Origin: Adenophora triphylla var. japonica
Lineage: Eukaryota > Streptophyta > Magnoliopsida > Asterales > Campanulaceae
DNA length: 64,000 nt
Assembly (NCBI GenBank): GCA_022495995.1
Contig: JAFEMH010000739.1
Coordinates: 186,001 to 250,000 of the forward strand
Direction of reading: 5' to 3'
Below, in pieces: positions 54,208-64,000 of this stretch. The translations under genes were made by a program, and so were the position numbers. The notes under the pieces are model-generated. The model had not been told where the DNA came from, searched no databases, and was given only the letters and a program-made list of their open reading frames with translations. The first letter of the stretch is position 1; every line of letters begins with the position of its first letter.

Positions 54208-57200
54208 TATATATACACACATATATATATATACATATATATATACATATATATATATATACATATATGTATATATATATGTATATATATGTGTGTGTAT
54301 ATATATATACATATACATACATTCGATTTCAAAAAAAAATTAATTATATATATATGTATAGCATTTTTATGAATCTGAAGGGGTTAAAATGAGTTTTTTT
54401 CTTAAAAAAAACACTTTATTTTACAAGCTAATTCTCAGCTAACCTTTCTCCCCCCACCTATAGTCCTGTTACAAAATTGAACCAAATATAGGAAATAGGG
54501 TCCTCCCTCCACCCTTCCCCGTCTAACAACCCACTCCGGCACCTACACCAGCACCACCTATCGACCCGACCCCCTTTCCCTAACCGACCTTCTTCCCTGA
54601 CCAGCGTTCATCTTTCCTCCTCCCCACATCCCACTAATATGCCGCCTTCTTCCCCTTCGCCGTCGCAGCCCTCCTCCACACCACTTTTCGCCGTCGATGC
54701 TCTCCGCCATCCCACTCCTCCTGCTTGGTCTTCGTCTGCCCTCTTCTATCACCTCAATCCTATATCTCCTCTCAACCGAAACCCATTAACAATTTTTTTT
54801 TCCAAATGAATCAATTCAACTCAATTTCTTGTCTGTGTTTCTTTATTCGTGTGTGTTAGATCTTACATCTAATGTGTGTGTGTGTTTTAGAATTTAGATC
54901 TGGTGCATTTTTGTGTGTTATATTTCTTTGTGTGAGTTACATCTTTGAATGTGGGTATTTTTTGAAGCAGATATATGTAGTTGATTGTTGGATTTTTTGG
55001 GTGTTTGATTTGGAACAGATCTATGTATGTGAAATGTTTTGAAGCAGGTTTATGTATGAGGAGTATTTTGATGGTGGTGGACGGTTTGATAGTGTAGGAG
55101 CCGGTGGTGTGAACTGCTGGTGGGGACTAAAGATGGAGATTGTGGTGAACATTGATGGTGGTTGGTGTTTGGGAAGTTGTAGTGCAGAGAGAAAGGTGCA
55201 TTTAAATGTAATGTACTACTATTTAATTCAAAAATATTTTTTTTTGAAAGCTTTTAATTTGAAAATAATTATATATTCACTCCGTCCCATTACAAAAGGC
55301 ACAAAATGAGTTTAGCACAAAAATTAAGAAAAGTGTATAGTGTAGTAAGTGTTATGAGCATGAAAAGTGAGGTAAGAGAGAGAAAGTGGGATAGGAAATA
55401 TTAAGTGGATTGGTAATGCGAGTATGACAAGTGAATTTCATGAATAAATAAGAATTAAAAACTTTCCTTTTTGGGCTTGTGCCTTATGTAATGGGACACC
55501 AAAATGGGGCTTTTGTGCCTTTTATAATGGGACGGAGGGAGTAAGTGTATTAGAATTATTATAAATATATAAAATAATTAAAGAATACTCCCTCCGTCCC
55601 ACAAAACTTTACACCTTTACTGTTGAGAACGGAAAATAAGAAATAATGTTATTAAAGTAGGTGTTGTGAGTGGGAGGAGAGAGAATGAGTGGAGAGAATA
55701 GTAAATTTGAAAAGTGTTGTGAGTATGACAAGTGGGTCCCATGAATAAAGAAGTATTAAAAAATTTCCTTTTTAGGAAAGTGGGACTTTAAAGTGGGACA
55801 CCCAAAATAGTAAAAGGGGTAATGTTTTATGGGACGGAGGGAGTATATACTTTGTCCAACTAAACACCTACTCAGCAGCCACATTATCAGTAGTGACGGG
55901 TCAATTAATTGTTGATTAGGCGAGGTTCGTTAAATTTCTGACGGTTCGTTAGCTCATTGGTTAATTTTGCAATTAAATCAATAGTGCGCACGAGACATTT
56001 GTTGTTTTCGCGGTACGGCCGTACGGGTGCTAAATTGATAATCCGCAATAGTACGCGGGGCAAAAAAGCAGTTTACTCCATAAATTCTAGAATATGGGTA
56101 TTCCAAGTGGAACAGCCTTAAAGGAGGAAAAAATGCAGAAAGGATTACAGTTACTTGAGTGGTAAACTGAGAACAACATGGAACTTCGAATTTCAAATAG
56201 GTACTGTGTATGTGTGTGCATTTTTGTGTTTATGCAGTAAACACAAACCTTCACACGACTGTCATAAGCTTCTCCGAGTCTGTTTATTATAGGTTTCTGC
56301 AAAGTACTTGAAAATCAATATCATAATCAGTAAGAAACAAAACATAAATATATTGACAGACAGTGGAACACGAAATACATTCTCTCTCCACTCGATCATT
56401 AATTATTACTTCAAAGTAATGAGTATGAATGATACTTATTGATGCTAAAGCTACCTCTACAATTACACCACTTAGCTATATAATTCCTATTTTTGTTCTG
56501 TATACTGCACTAATCCCGAGTAATATTGGTCAAAAGTAATCCAAGAGTTAGAAAAAGAGAGAAAATGAGATAGCATCACTAAAGCAAACAATAAAAGGAA
56601 AAGAAAATCTTTTGCAGGCACAAAAAGGTTCATCTGACTTTGATCATGTAAATAATTTGTTCGGATAAATAAATAAAAAATTCAAATAAGGAAACAATAG
56701 AAGAAAATGGGAGACAAGATGGCAGAAGGATACCTTCAGCAGAGCTATGAAATTAGGGGACCGGTGAAATGCTGCAAGCATGAACTCTAAGAGCCTTTTC
56801 TGAACCTACAAGTACTGCCCCAAATAAATCATAAATATTCCAGAACATAAAGCATACTTGGTGGCTGAGTATACAGATAGATATTTATTTAAGAAAAATA
56901 GAAGGAAAACTTCTGTCACTGATCTGCAGTAATTAATATAGGCAGATAAGCTGCTTTTTCTGAAACCTACAGTCAAAGTCGCGTAATTATGCCCCAGTGG
57001 ATTACGTCCAAGTATCAGAAAAGTAGTAGGGTTTGAGTAGGAATGAGAATGTATAACTTGATTTTATCATTAACCCATGTGTCTGCAACACAAGGTCCGG
57101 GGAGTCCAAAACACTATTCATATGCAAATCAGTAAAAAAGAGGTTAGGAAAGCATAGTTTTTTTGTAATTATTCAAAAAGTTGCGGACATATATGTCCAA

Positions 57201-60200
57201 AACATTGTTCACATTTTACCATTTTAGGAATAAAGCGAAGTGTGAAAGTGTGAACCTTACTTTGGGATGTACCAAAAAGGAAAGTGTGAACCTTACTCTG
57301 GGACGAGGAAGTACAGCAATAGATGCTGCTGGTAATAAGGTATTTCGTTTTCTTTCATATTCAGGCAGCATAAATTTGCAAAGAATACACCATATTTTGC
57401 AGTAATATAAGAGATATGCAACAACTTAAGACGGTAGCGAGCAACCACTACATACATGCAGTCACACAACCAGTGGTGAAGGTGGGTGTAAGTGAAAGGG
57501 GTCACCCTACCCCCTTAAATTTGGAAAGTTGTCATTTTAGTACCTTTAAATTTTAGAAAATAACACAAAAATATTATTTTTGTCGATTTTGACCCCCCTA
57601 ATTTTTTGTTAAAATTTGTACTACAATATTATTTTGATCCCCTTTTATTTCAAATATCTTTATAATATTATAAATTATTTCTTCAAGCAACCTTGACCCC
57701 CTTCCCAATAATTTTTGGCTTCGCCAGTGCACACAACAACACATACATTTAGTCACACAACATATCAATGACATGATATCCCCCAACCGTTAAAACCAGA
57801 GGTTGATTCAATCTCTAGATCCTGTGAAGTACAGGAATGTCTGATGACGCAGGTAAGCTGGAATAGGAAGATCAAACAAATATTTATTCTGTGATAGAAA
57901 GATAAAAGATACCAGTACCATTTTCGAAAATGTATATTCCAAAGGGAACTTACCAACTCCAAATTTATTCAAAAGAGAATTTACCTCGTAAGAGAAAATT
58001 TTCTCTGGGAAAAGCATCGAATTTTTTGCCATAAGTAATGGGATCAGTGCACATATTAGAGCTGCAACATTAAACATATATCAAAACTTTTGTCAGTGTA
58101 ACAACAAATCCAATATTTAAAACTCCCTCCATTCCATGTAAAGAGTCCCCGTTTGGAAGTTTGACTTGTTGATTTTGAACTTTTATGCCTCTGTATTTGT
58201 CATAATTTGAGAAATAAAAAAAATATTTTTAGCTTAAGTTTTACAAGTGGAATGGAACATCCAGGAAAGGGATAGTGGACTATTAACGTGGAACATAAAC
58301 ATCAAGATTCAGAGAAGAGCGTACAATCATTGACATCCTGCAATGCTATTGCAAAATAAACATCCAGAAGCCGAGGTGCCATTTTAAGTGCTTGTTTCAG
58401 TCTATCAGACTGATTAGTGTTCATTACTGCCTGCAGTGCTGCAGTCATCCCAGGAGAAGTCCAATGGCGTTGCTAAAACATCATCATCAACAACAACAAC
58501 AACAAAGCCTTAGTCAGTCCCAAAGTGATTTGGGTCCAGCTAACATGAATCATCATATGGACTTGTCATTGAAGGAGGTGAGTTAAACAAGGAAAAAAAA
58601 AAGGAAGAGATGGTAAATATTTTCTATCTAAAGCAAAGATATACAATACACAGGATCAAAATATTGGAATCAAATAGACGTACTAGTTTCTAGACTTCAA
58701 GTTTAGGAATTTCAAAAAATCATCGGCAGTAAAGGAACCTTAACCTATTAAATCTTGCACCTGGCTCAATCAAGCGCTAGTTGCATAGAACTATTGAAGT
58801 AGACTACATCCTAAAAACAATAATTAGTAACTACATATACAAATCACAAGAAGCAGATCTTTCCAGACATGCTAATAGATCTCCTCAACATGTCATGTCT
58901 AGGGGCTACAACGGTCCCCATTTAGAAATTCACAGCAGATATAATGTGATTGTCATACTATGGCATATGGCAAAATATCCAACCCTTTCCTCCCAGCAGT
59001 GCCCCCAATAGAAGTAAATACAGATGGCCAGATAAGAGAAGGCTGCAAATTTCAAGCACACACTGGAACAAACTTGAGTGCTCGTATCATGATGTACAAA
59101 TTTTACAATCCAACTCAAAACCAGAGGTGGAGATGATGCAGATCAAGGACAGTATTGTATATATATATATATATTTCAATCTTAACTTTCTTTTGTAAAC
59201 CAACATCAAATGCTAGTCACCACCTATTAGGCAGGCAACTTAGTAAAGCATTATTACCAAGCAGCATCCATGAAATGGTAGCTAATGCAAAATTACAGTT
59301 ATGAGTAAGCGATTCATAACACTCTCCTCTAATTGTGCAGCAGAACTTTAGTTAAGCCTTTCAGAAAGGAAAAGTATCACCTCATGAAATAATAATGTGT
59401 AATTGATGCTCCAAAACAGAATTTAGGTTAAGAAATGTTAGGGGTCATACAGCCAGGCCATCATTTTCATCCTTAAGAAGCTCAAGAAAGAGTGGATCAG
59501 CTCCAGCAATTGTATTGCTATCATCATATTCGGAGTCTCCACCTCCATCCCCAATGGTTGATCCAGTATAGGCTTCATCCATGAGTGCAAGAAGCATCTG
59601 CACCAGGGAGGATCATCCTTGTTATATGAAGTTATAAGAAGGGCAATTTTCCAGTTCAACTACATATCATAAATTTGAAACAACCTCAGGAGCAGCACTC
59701 TTCTGGATTGATGCTATGCTGCTGCCAATTAGTGGACCAGAGCTACGTTCTACCTTCTCCAAAGCCACGACCAATACTATGAAAGATGAGGGAAAAAGAT
59801 GTTGTAAGGGCATGCTTATGAATCAGCTTTCGTTCAAAGATCATATACGACTATTAATGTTGAGGAGATAAAAAGTTAATAATATACGCTAAAGTAATGA
59901 GTTTTTAAATCCCAAGCTACTCAAGGGACACATTGACACAAAAAAAGTGAGAAGCAAGAATTAGGCAGAAGGGATGTGGGTGCTGATGAATGAACTCACT
60001 TGGTAAGTCAATGACTGATGTAAATAGTGGAAGAAATGACCCTGGAGCCACCAGGCAAGGAAAAACACTCAGAAAAGATTTTTCTAACCTGCATGGACGA
60101 GAGCAATATTTAGAGTTAGCCACTGCCCTTCGTTGCACCTAAATGGTTGATTAGATTAAAGACAAAACCCTTGTTCTTTAAGCTATTCATTCCTAATTTC

Positions 60201-63200
60201 TGTTAGTGATGTTTCTTTCTTGAATAGCTGACTTGGTTCATTTATTGACACTAAATCCTACAAGGCTTGAACATGTGACTTGACCATCGGAAGTGCGAGC
60301 AATATCAACTAAGCTTTTGTATTTTATATATATATATATACTCCCTCCGTCCCGGCCGACTTAGGACTTTTTGCCATTTTGGGCGTCCCACCCGACTTAG
60401 GACGGCCCAAAATGGAAACCTTAAATCACTATTCTCTCCACTCATTCTCTCTCCTACATTATTTTAATACTCACAACACCATTATAATTTACTATTCCCT
60501 CCACTCATTCTCTCTCCTATTTTTAAATTACACTCACAACATTTACCTTTTCCTTAATCCCCGTGCCATTTCAAAAAATCCTAAGTCGGCCGGGACGGAG
60601 GGAGTATATATATATATATATATCTATATATATATATATTTAAGATATTCCTTGTGTGAAATGATTCTGAAAGCTGATCATATCAGCCAAAACACCAACA
60701 CCATCAAGGGACACGTCAGTTGAAGGAGGATAGCACGTCACCTCGCTCTATTACCCACCCAGAAGGAGAAGATACCCTTGCAGGAACTCAGCAGGGCATT
60801 GAAGTATCACCCGACCGTTGAACTCACTTATAGAGAGATTCAGAGACAGAATTAAATCAAGAATTCTCACCCATGTAGTATGTTGCAAGGGGACCTGAAG
60901 AACTTCAGAGCAAGACCTCCATGAAGGGCAACCAGGGAGAAGTTGAAATTTGGCGGTCCCTACTGAGGCACTAAAACTCCGTGATTGGACTGAAATTGGT
61001 CCTGGGTCACTTTAAAATTTGTCATTGGGGATCTCATAGGTTAGACTCACCATCTACACCATCTAAACCTATTATTTTTATTTTACAACAAAAGTAATCT
61101 TTTTGATGAAAAGCATATAATCAACTGAGTTTGTGAGATAAATGAACTCTTGTTTTGAAGACAGGAACTTACTTCTCTCCGTTCCATGCAATCAACTTCA
61201 GTAGTAATGGGAAAAACTGTGAAAGCAGAAGTTATTAGTGGGCAATATATTATATTAGCTAATGAGTACAAACATATGTAGGAGAGTAGGCAATAAAACA
61301 ACAGATTCATGCATTGCTTCTCACCAATTAGCGAGTATTTGACCAGATCAATTTTGTGACTAACACAGTGCTCGTCAATGACAACCATTTAAATTCTTTA
61401 AATTCAACCAAAGGACAAAACTTCCTTAGATAAGTTGACACTCGACTTCCTTGGTGTCATAAAGGTTACCAAATCACAAATAGAGGTTTAAAGAGAACCG
61501 GTGAGGCATGGAATGGATCAAAACCAGGGGACAAAAAGGAGCAACTACTGAACCCAATCATTAAGGAACTACTGAAGCCAAAATATGCAAAGCATTCATA
61601 CTAGAAGATAGATGCTAATACAATATGTTTAGGCTATATCCCACCCTTGTGTGCACTAACATATTTTGAGATCAATGAATTAAGATACAATTAGGCATAG
61701 AGTTAAAACTTTCACGGTCCAGAAAAAAAAAAACATATTCTAAACAGAAGAATGTGAAGATTGGAATCGAATAGGAATTCTAATGTTCTGGTACTCAAGT
61801 TGAAGAAATCTTCTGGACGTAGAATTCTACACGTTTACAATCACACAAAGCACCTTTAAGATCATATATGTTGACATTGCCATTAGGAACAGAAACAAAG
61901 GTTGCATATAATACCTGTGGGAGTAAGGTAGGAAATGAAGTTAAAAGTTTTTTCTTGTTCATATTCAGGAAATCAAGTGTTGCTTCTGCAACTACAGGGT
62001 CTGCAAATTCGCTGCAGGCAATAAATGAAATGTAAGTTAAAAAAAAATTCATGGAGATGTGTTAGGGTCAGAGAAAGGCATATCAACATCATTAAATGCA
62101 AACACTAGTAATAATAACAACAACCACAACGAATAACATTGGTGTCCAAATCATGAATTCTGAAGCAGATTACTACTGTATATCCTACCGGCTCAAACAT
62201 GTACGGAAGAATGTTCCCAGACTAGGATCGGCATCATGTAGAACAACTTCTCCATAATCAAGAAAAAACTGAAGAATAACCTGAAAAAGGCCAAAGACTT
62301 GGTCGTATAAGCAAAATGAATAGGGAAGCAGGCATCAATCAGGAAACAAATAATGAAAATGAGAACAGCATTATCAACAGCTGAAAAAGAGAGGAAAGGG
62401 AAATTCATTTGAAAAACTAATAGTTCACTGTTCTTTACATGGGTTTTTAAGAGTAATTGACCAGCCATTTTCAGTATACCCATTTTCTTTAGTGGTGGTG
62501 TAAAATAGTTGGGATTAAAAATCTTACATAGACATTTTTTAGGAAACAAGTTTAAGAGAGGGACAGAGGGTGGATTTAAATTTTTTCAAAAAATGAGAGC
62601 AAGTCAATGAATCAAAGAATAATAACAACCAAATTGCTCAGATACTTAAGTGGGTCCAAATAAAAATCATAGAAAATCTACACTTCGATGCAAAAGTGAA
62701 TCTCTAAGAAGCTCGAATAATAAGTCTACACTGAAGATAAAAAAATAATTAAATGGTAAAAAAACATTTGGTGGTCGAGCAACCTAATTGCATTGTGAAT
62801 GTGAACTCTTTTAGAACGTGTAACCGTTGTAAGTCTATAAAGGTGAAATACATATGCAGTAATACATCCCATCTATCATCAACACAGTAGACAATTCTGG
62901 CCCTCCAATGAAGCTTTATTCTACCTATTCATCGTTCATTGAACATCATCCATCATCAAAAGTAACCTTTTGATTTCACATAAATGAAAAAAAATTGTAT
63001 TAATACTAGACTGGTTGAAAAGAAACTTTTCATAAGTATATGTGTCCCTTATGGCGGTATCGTAACTGTGCAGCCTTCCATTCTCCACATGTCAAAATGA
63101 CTTCTCTTTTTGCAGCCTGTTTTAAGTCCATAGAGGTTCAGAAGTGGAACATTATTAGAGTTCCTTACATCTTAATATGATCCACACTGTAATATACTTG

Positions 63201-64000
63201 TATAGCTCACATCAGTTTACAGTTGGCCTCAGATATATAGAAAATGCAGCTTCCAAATTCATCTGATGCCTCTTTAAGCATTTTCCTATTTATATTGTTT
63301 CCAACAGCAGAAAAAATGTGCACGGTCAATCCCATTAATCAAACTAGTGGAACTAAATTAGGTTCCTGAAGTTGACTGTTGTAAGCTTAATATAACAAAT
63401 ATGTTGGACAAAATACTCAATCTGTTTAGGTTATATTCACCATTATAGTAACTTAAGATAACCAATATTTCACAAATACGAGGAATTTCAAATTTGACAG
63501 AAGTACAGTTAAACTTCATCAAAAATAAGGATGCATTGGCACTAAATTAGTAATTACATCCAGTTCATAATCTAGTACACCATTCTGCATCACATCATCA
63601 GTATTACACATAGCTAGAAGAACCTTTAAGATTAATATTAATGGAATCGTACCAGTAAAAGGAGGCCATTCGAGGTCTGAGACTGAGAAATCGAAGCAAC
63701 CGAACGTTGAAAGATCTTGTTGAGCTGAGGATAAACCCTAGCTATCAAATTATCAGATTTCTCAGCTTTACACAGCCCAAGAAGCTTCTTCACCTGATCA
63801 TGTGAATTCCCAATCGTAAATAACATCAAAAGTGATAAGCCACAAATCATGACTAGTGTGTGTTGATGTGTGAATGAAGAGAGATAGAGGAACGGACGGA
63901 ATGAAGGAGAGATGGATCGGAAGCAGGATCGCCGGCGAAATTGGAGTCTCTGGCACTAGAAGATAGTGTTCGAAGATGAAATTCCCACTCCCGGTCTCGC
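52354..64000 (-). CDS. AP5Z1: AP-5 complex zeta-subunit-like protein (16 exons, 5' end outside)
   Basis: Minus-strand exons: 63898-64000 (partial), 63653-63793, 62189-62280, 61915-62011, 61173-61216, 60000-60088, 59685-59776, 59451-59597, 58325-58472, 57985-58061, 56734-56805, 56249-56296, 53563-53690, 53306-53465, 52726-52936 and 52354-52418. All introns are GT-AG and the frame is continuous for about 571 codons. Landmarks in order are [162 protein letters not shown] and the C-terminal [12 protein letters not shown]. This matches the plant protein annotated as AP-5 zeta-like. AP-5 is a late-endosomal adaptor complex; the zeta subunit is an alpha-helical repeat protein. Introns hold a Mutator-like element (53816-56078), Stowaways and a hAT MITE, none of which touches an exon. 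Confidence 0.92.
53016..53252. mobile_element. Stowaway MITE in an AP5Z1 intron
   Basis: CTCCCTCCGTCCCGGAATGA to TCATTCTGGGACAGAGGGAG, 237 bp, flanked by TA. It lies between exons 14 and 15 and is inverted-repeat rich through most of its length. Confidence 0.93.
53816..54080. repeat. Left TIR of the Mutator-like element
   Basis: Uninterrupted copy. It includes GTACCGCGAAAACAACAAAT, CTAACGAACCTTCAGAAATT and TTGGACATAGTATATTC, the last being the empty-site counterpart of the MITE-interrupted right TIR. Confidence 0.9.
54162..54350. repeat. (TA)n-rich microsatellite inside the Mutator-like element
   Basis: Long alternating TA/TACA/TATG tract. The Tyr/Ile-rich frames read from it in both directions are by-products of the repeat. 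Confidence 0.95.
55276..55541. mobile_element. Stowaway MITE nested in the Mutator-like element
   Basis: TTCACTCCGTCCCATTAC to TAATGGGACGGAGGGAG, 266 bp, with TA duplication. The left terminus has drifted from the CTCCCTCCGTCCC consensus. Confidence 0.9.
55546..56078. repeat. Right TIR of the Mutator-like element, interrupted by a Stowaway
   Basis: The inverse of the left TIR, ending AAAGCAGTTTACTC. A 256-bp Stowaway at 55588-55843 splits it. Outside that insertion it follows the left TIR closely, with a short duplication GTACGGCCGTAC absent from the left copy. Confidence 0.9.
55588..55843. mobile_element. Stowaway MITE inside the right TIR
   Basis: CTCCCTCCGTCCCACAAAAC to GTTTTATGGGACGGAGGGAG with TA on each side. 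The left TIR shows the uninterrupted sequence, confirming both boundaries. Confidence 0.96.
57471..57729. mobile_element. hAT-like MITE in an AP5Z1 intron
   Basis: The left end is CAGTGGTGAAGG and the right end is TGGCTTCGCCAGTG, which are inverted repeats. The exact 8-bp duplication CACACAAC lies at 57463-57470 and 57730-57737. 259 bp, non-coding, in the intron between exons 10 and 11. Confidence 0.92.
58123..58264. mobile_element. Degenerate Stowaway-like MITE in an AP5Z1 intron
   Basis: CTCCCTCCATTCCATGT and the inverted ACAAGTGGAATGGAACATCC mark the ends. The family TIR has drifted and the flanking TA is unclear. Confidence 0.5.
60341..60604. mobile_element. Stowaway MITE in an AP5Z1 intron
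   Basis: CTCCCTCCGTCCCGGCCGAC to GTCGGCCGGGACGGAGGGAG, 264 bp, flanked by TA and by (TA)n tracts on both sides. It lies between exons 5 and 6. Its termini are the most perfect in the window. Confidence 0.95.

Larger units (their letters stand above)
53816..56078. mobile_element. Mutator-like element with long TIRs in AP5Z1 intron 12
   Basis: The terminal inverted repeats of about 265 bp (53816-54080 and 55546-56078, the latter interrupted) start GAGTAAACTGCTTTT and match at roughly 90 percent by eye. CATAAATT is duplicated on both sides (53808-53815 and 56079-56086). Long TIRs with an 8-9 bp duplication point to Mutator. No transposase frame is present. The interior holds a (TA)n tract, a GC-rich segment at about 54460-54780 that may be a captured gene piece, and two Stowaway MITEs. 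Confidence 0.92.

Noticed and set aside
54024..54392. Tyr/Ile-rich frames of 65-122 codons on both strands
   Set aside because: They are translations of a (TA)n microsatellite.

Overview
The window is nuclear DNA of a flowering plant, very probably a eudicot. The host genes have short exons with GT-AG introns and encode plant-type proteins. Most of the remaining DNA is plant transposable elements: Ty1/copia and Ty3/gypsy LTR retrotransposons, TRIMs, Stowaway MITEs, hAT and Mutator-like elements, and Helitrons. I cannot name the species. An asterid is only a guess.

Layout of the host genes. (1) 627-3999 (-): 5' part of a PDIL5-type membrane protein disulfide isomerase, exons 1-6, running off the left edge. 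(2) 15469-26153 (+): 3' part of the mitochondrial electron transfer flavoprotein alpha gene (ETFA), broken by a copia element inside an exon and stretched by a nest of transposons in the next intron. (3) 26642-26712 (+): tRNA-Gly(CCC). (4) 30875-31700 (-): a three-exon vascular-related unknown protein (VUP) gene. (5) 47895-50067 (+): a five-exon gene whose product looks like the START domain of a class IV HD-Zip protein without its homeodomain. (6) 52354-64000 (-): a 16-exon AP-5 complex zeta-subunit-like gene, complete except for its first codons beyond the right edge. Its introns hold a Mutator-like element and several MITEs.

Layout of the mobile DNA. 6059-7004 is a truncated copia relic. 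7039-15382 is a gypsy element with 2.66-kb LTRs, a 5-bp target duplication and a decayed pol. 15513-20308 is a copia element in an ETFA exon. 20331-25508 is a four-level nest: a solo LTR holds a Stowaway MITE, the MITE holds a Helitron, and the Helitron holds another Stowaway. The Helitron has seven head-to-tail 5' ends but one 3' hairpin end. 28488-29135 is a hAT-like element carrying pol III boxes. 32911-34211 is a terminal-inverted-repeat element set between two (TTA)n tracts. 39010-44137 is a second full copia element. 53816-56078 is a long-TIR Mutator-like element, itself invaded by two Stowaways. There are three TRIM copies, about a dozen Stowaway MITEs and a 163-bp Helitron.

The main result is the readable insertion history at ETFA, where target duplications and element termini let each layer be removed on paper to give the uninterrupted site. 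Two further points stand out: the multimeric Helitron, and short GC-rich palindromic repeats that recur in several otherwise unrelated LTRs. All calls come from reading the sequence and from remembered protein families. No database search was run.
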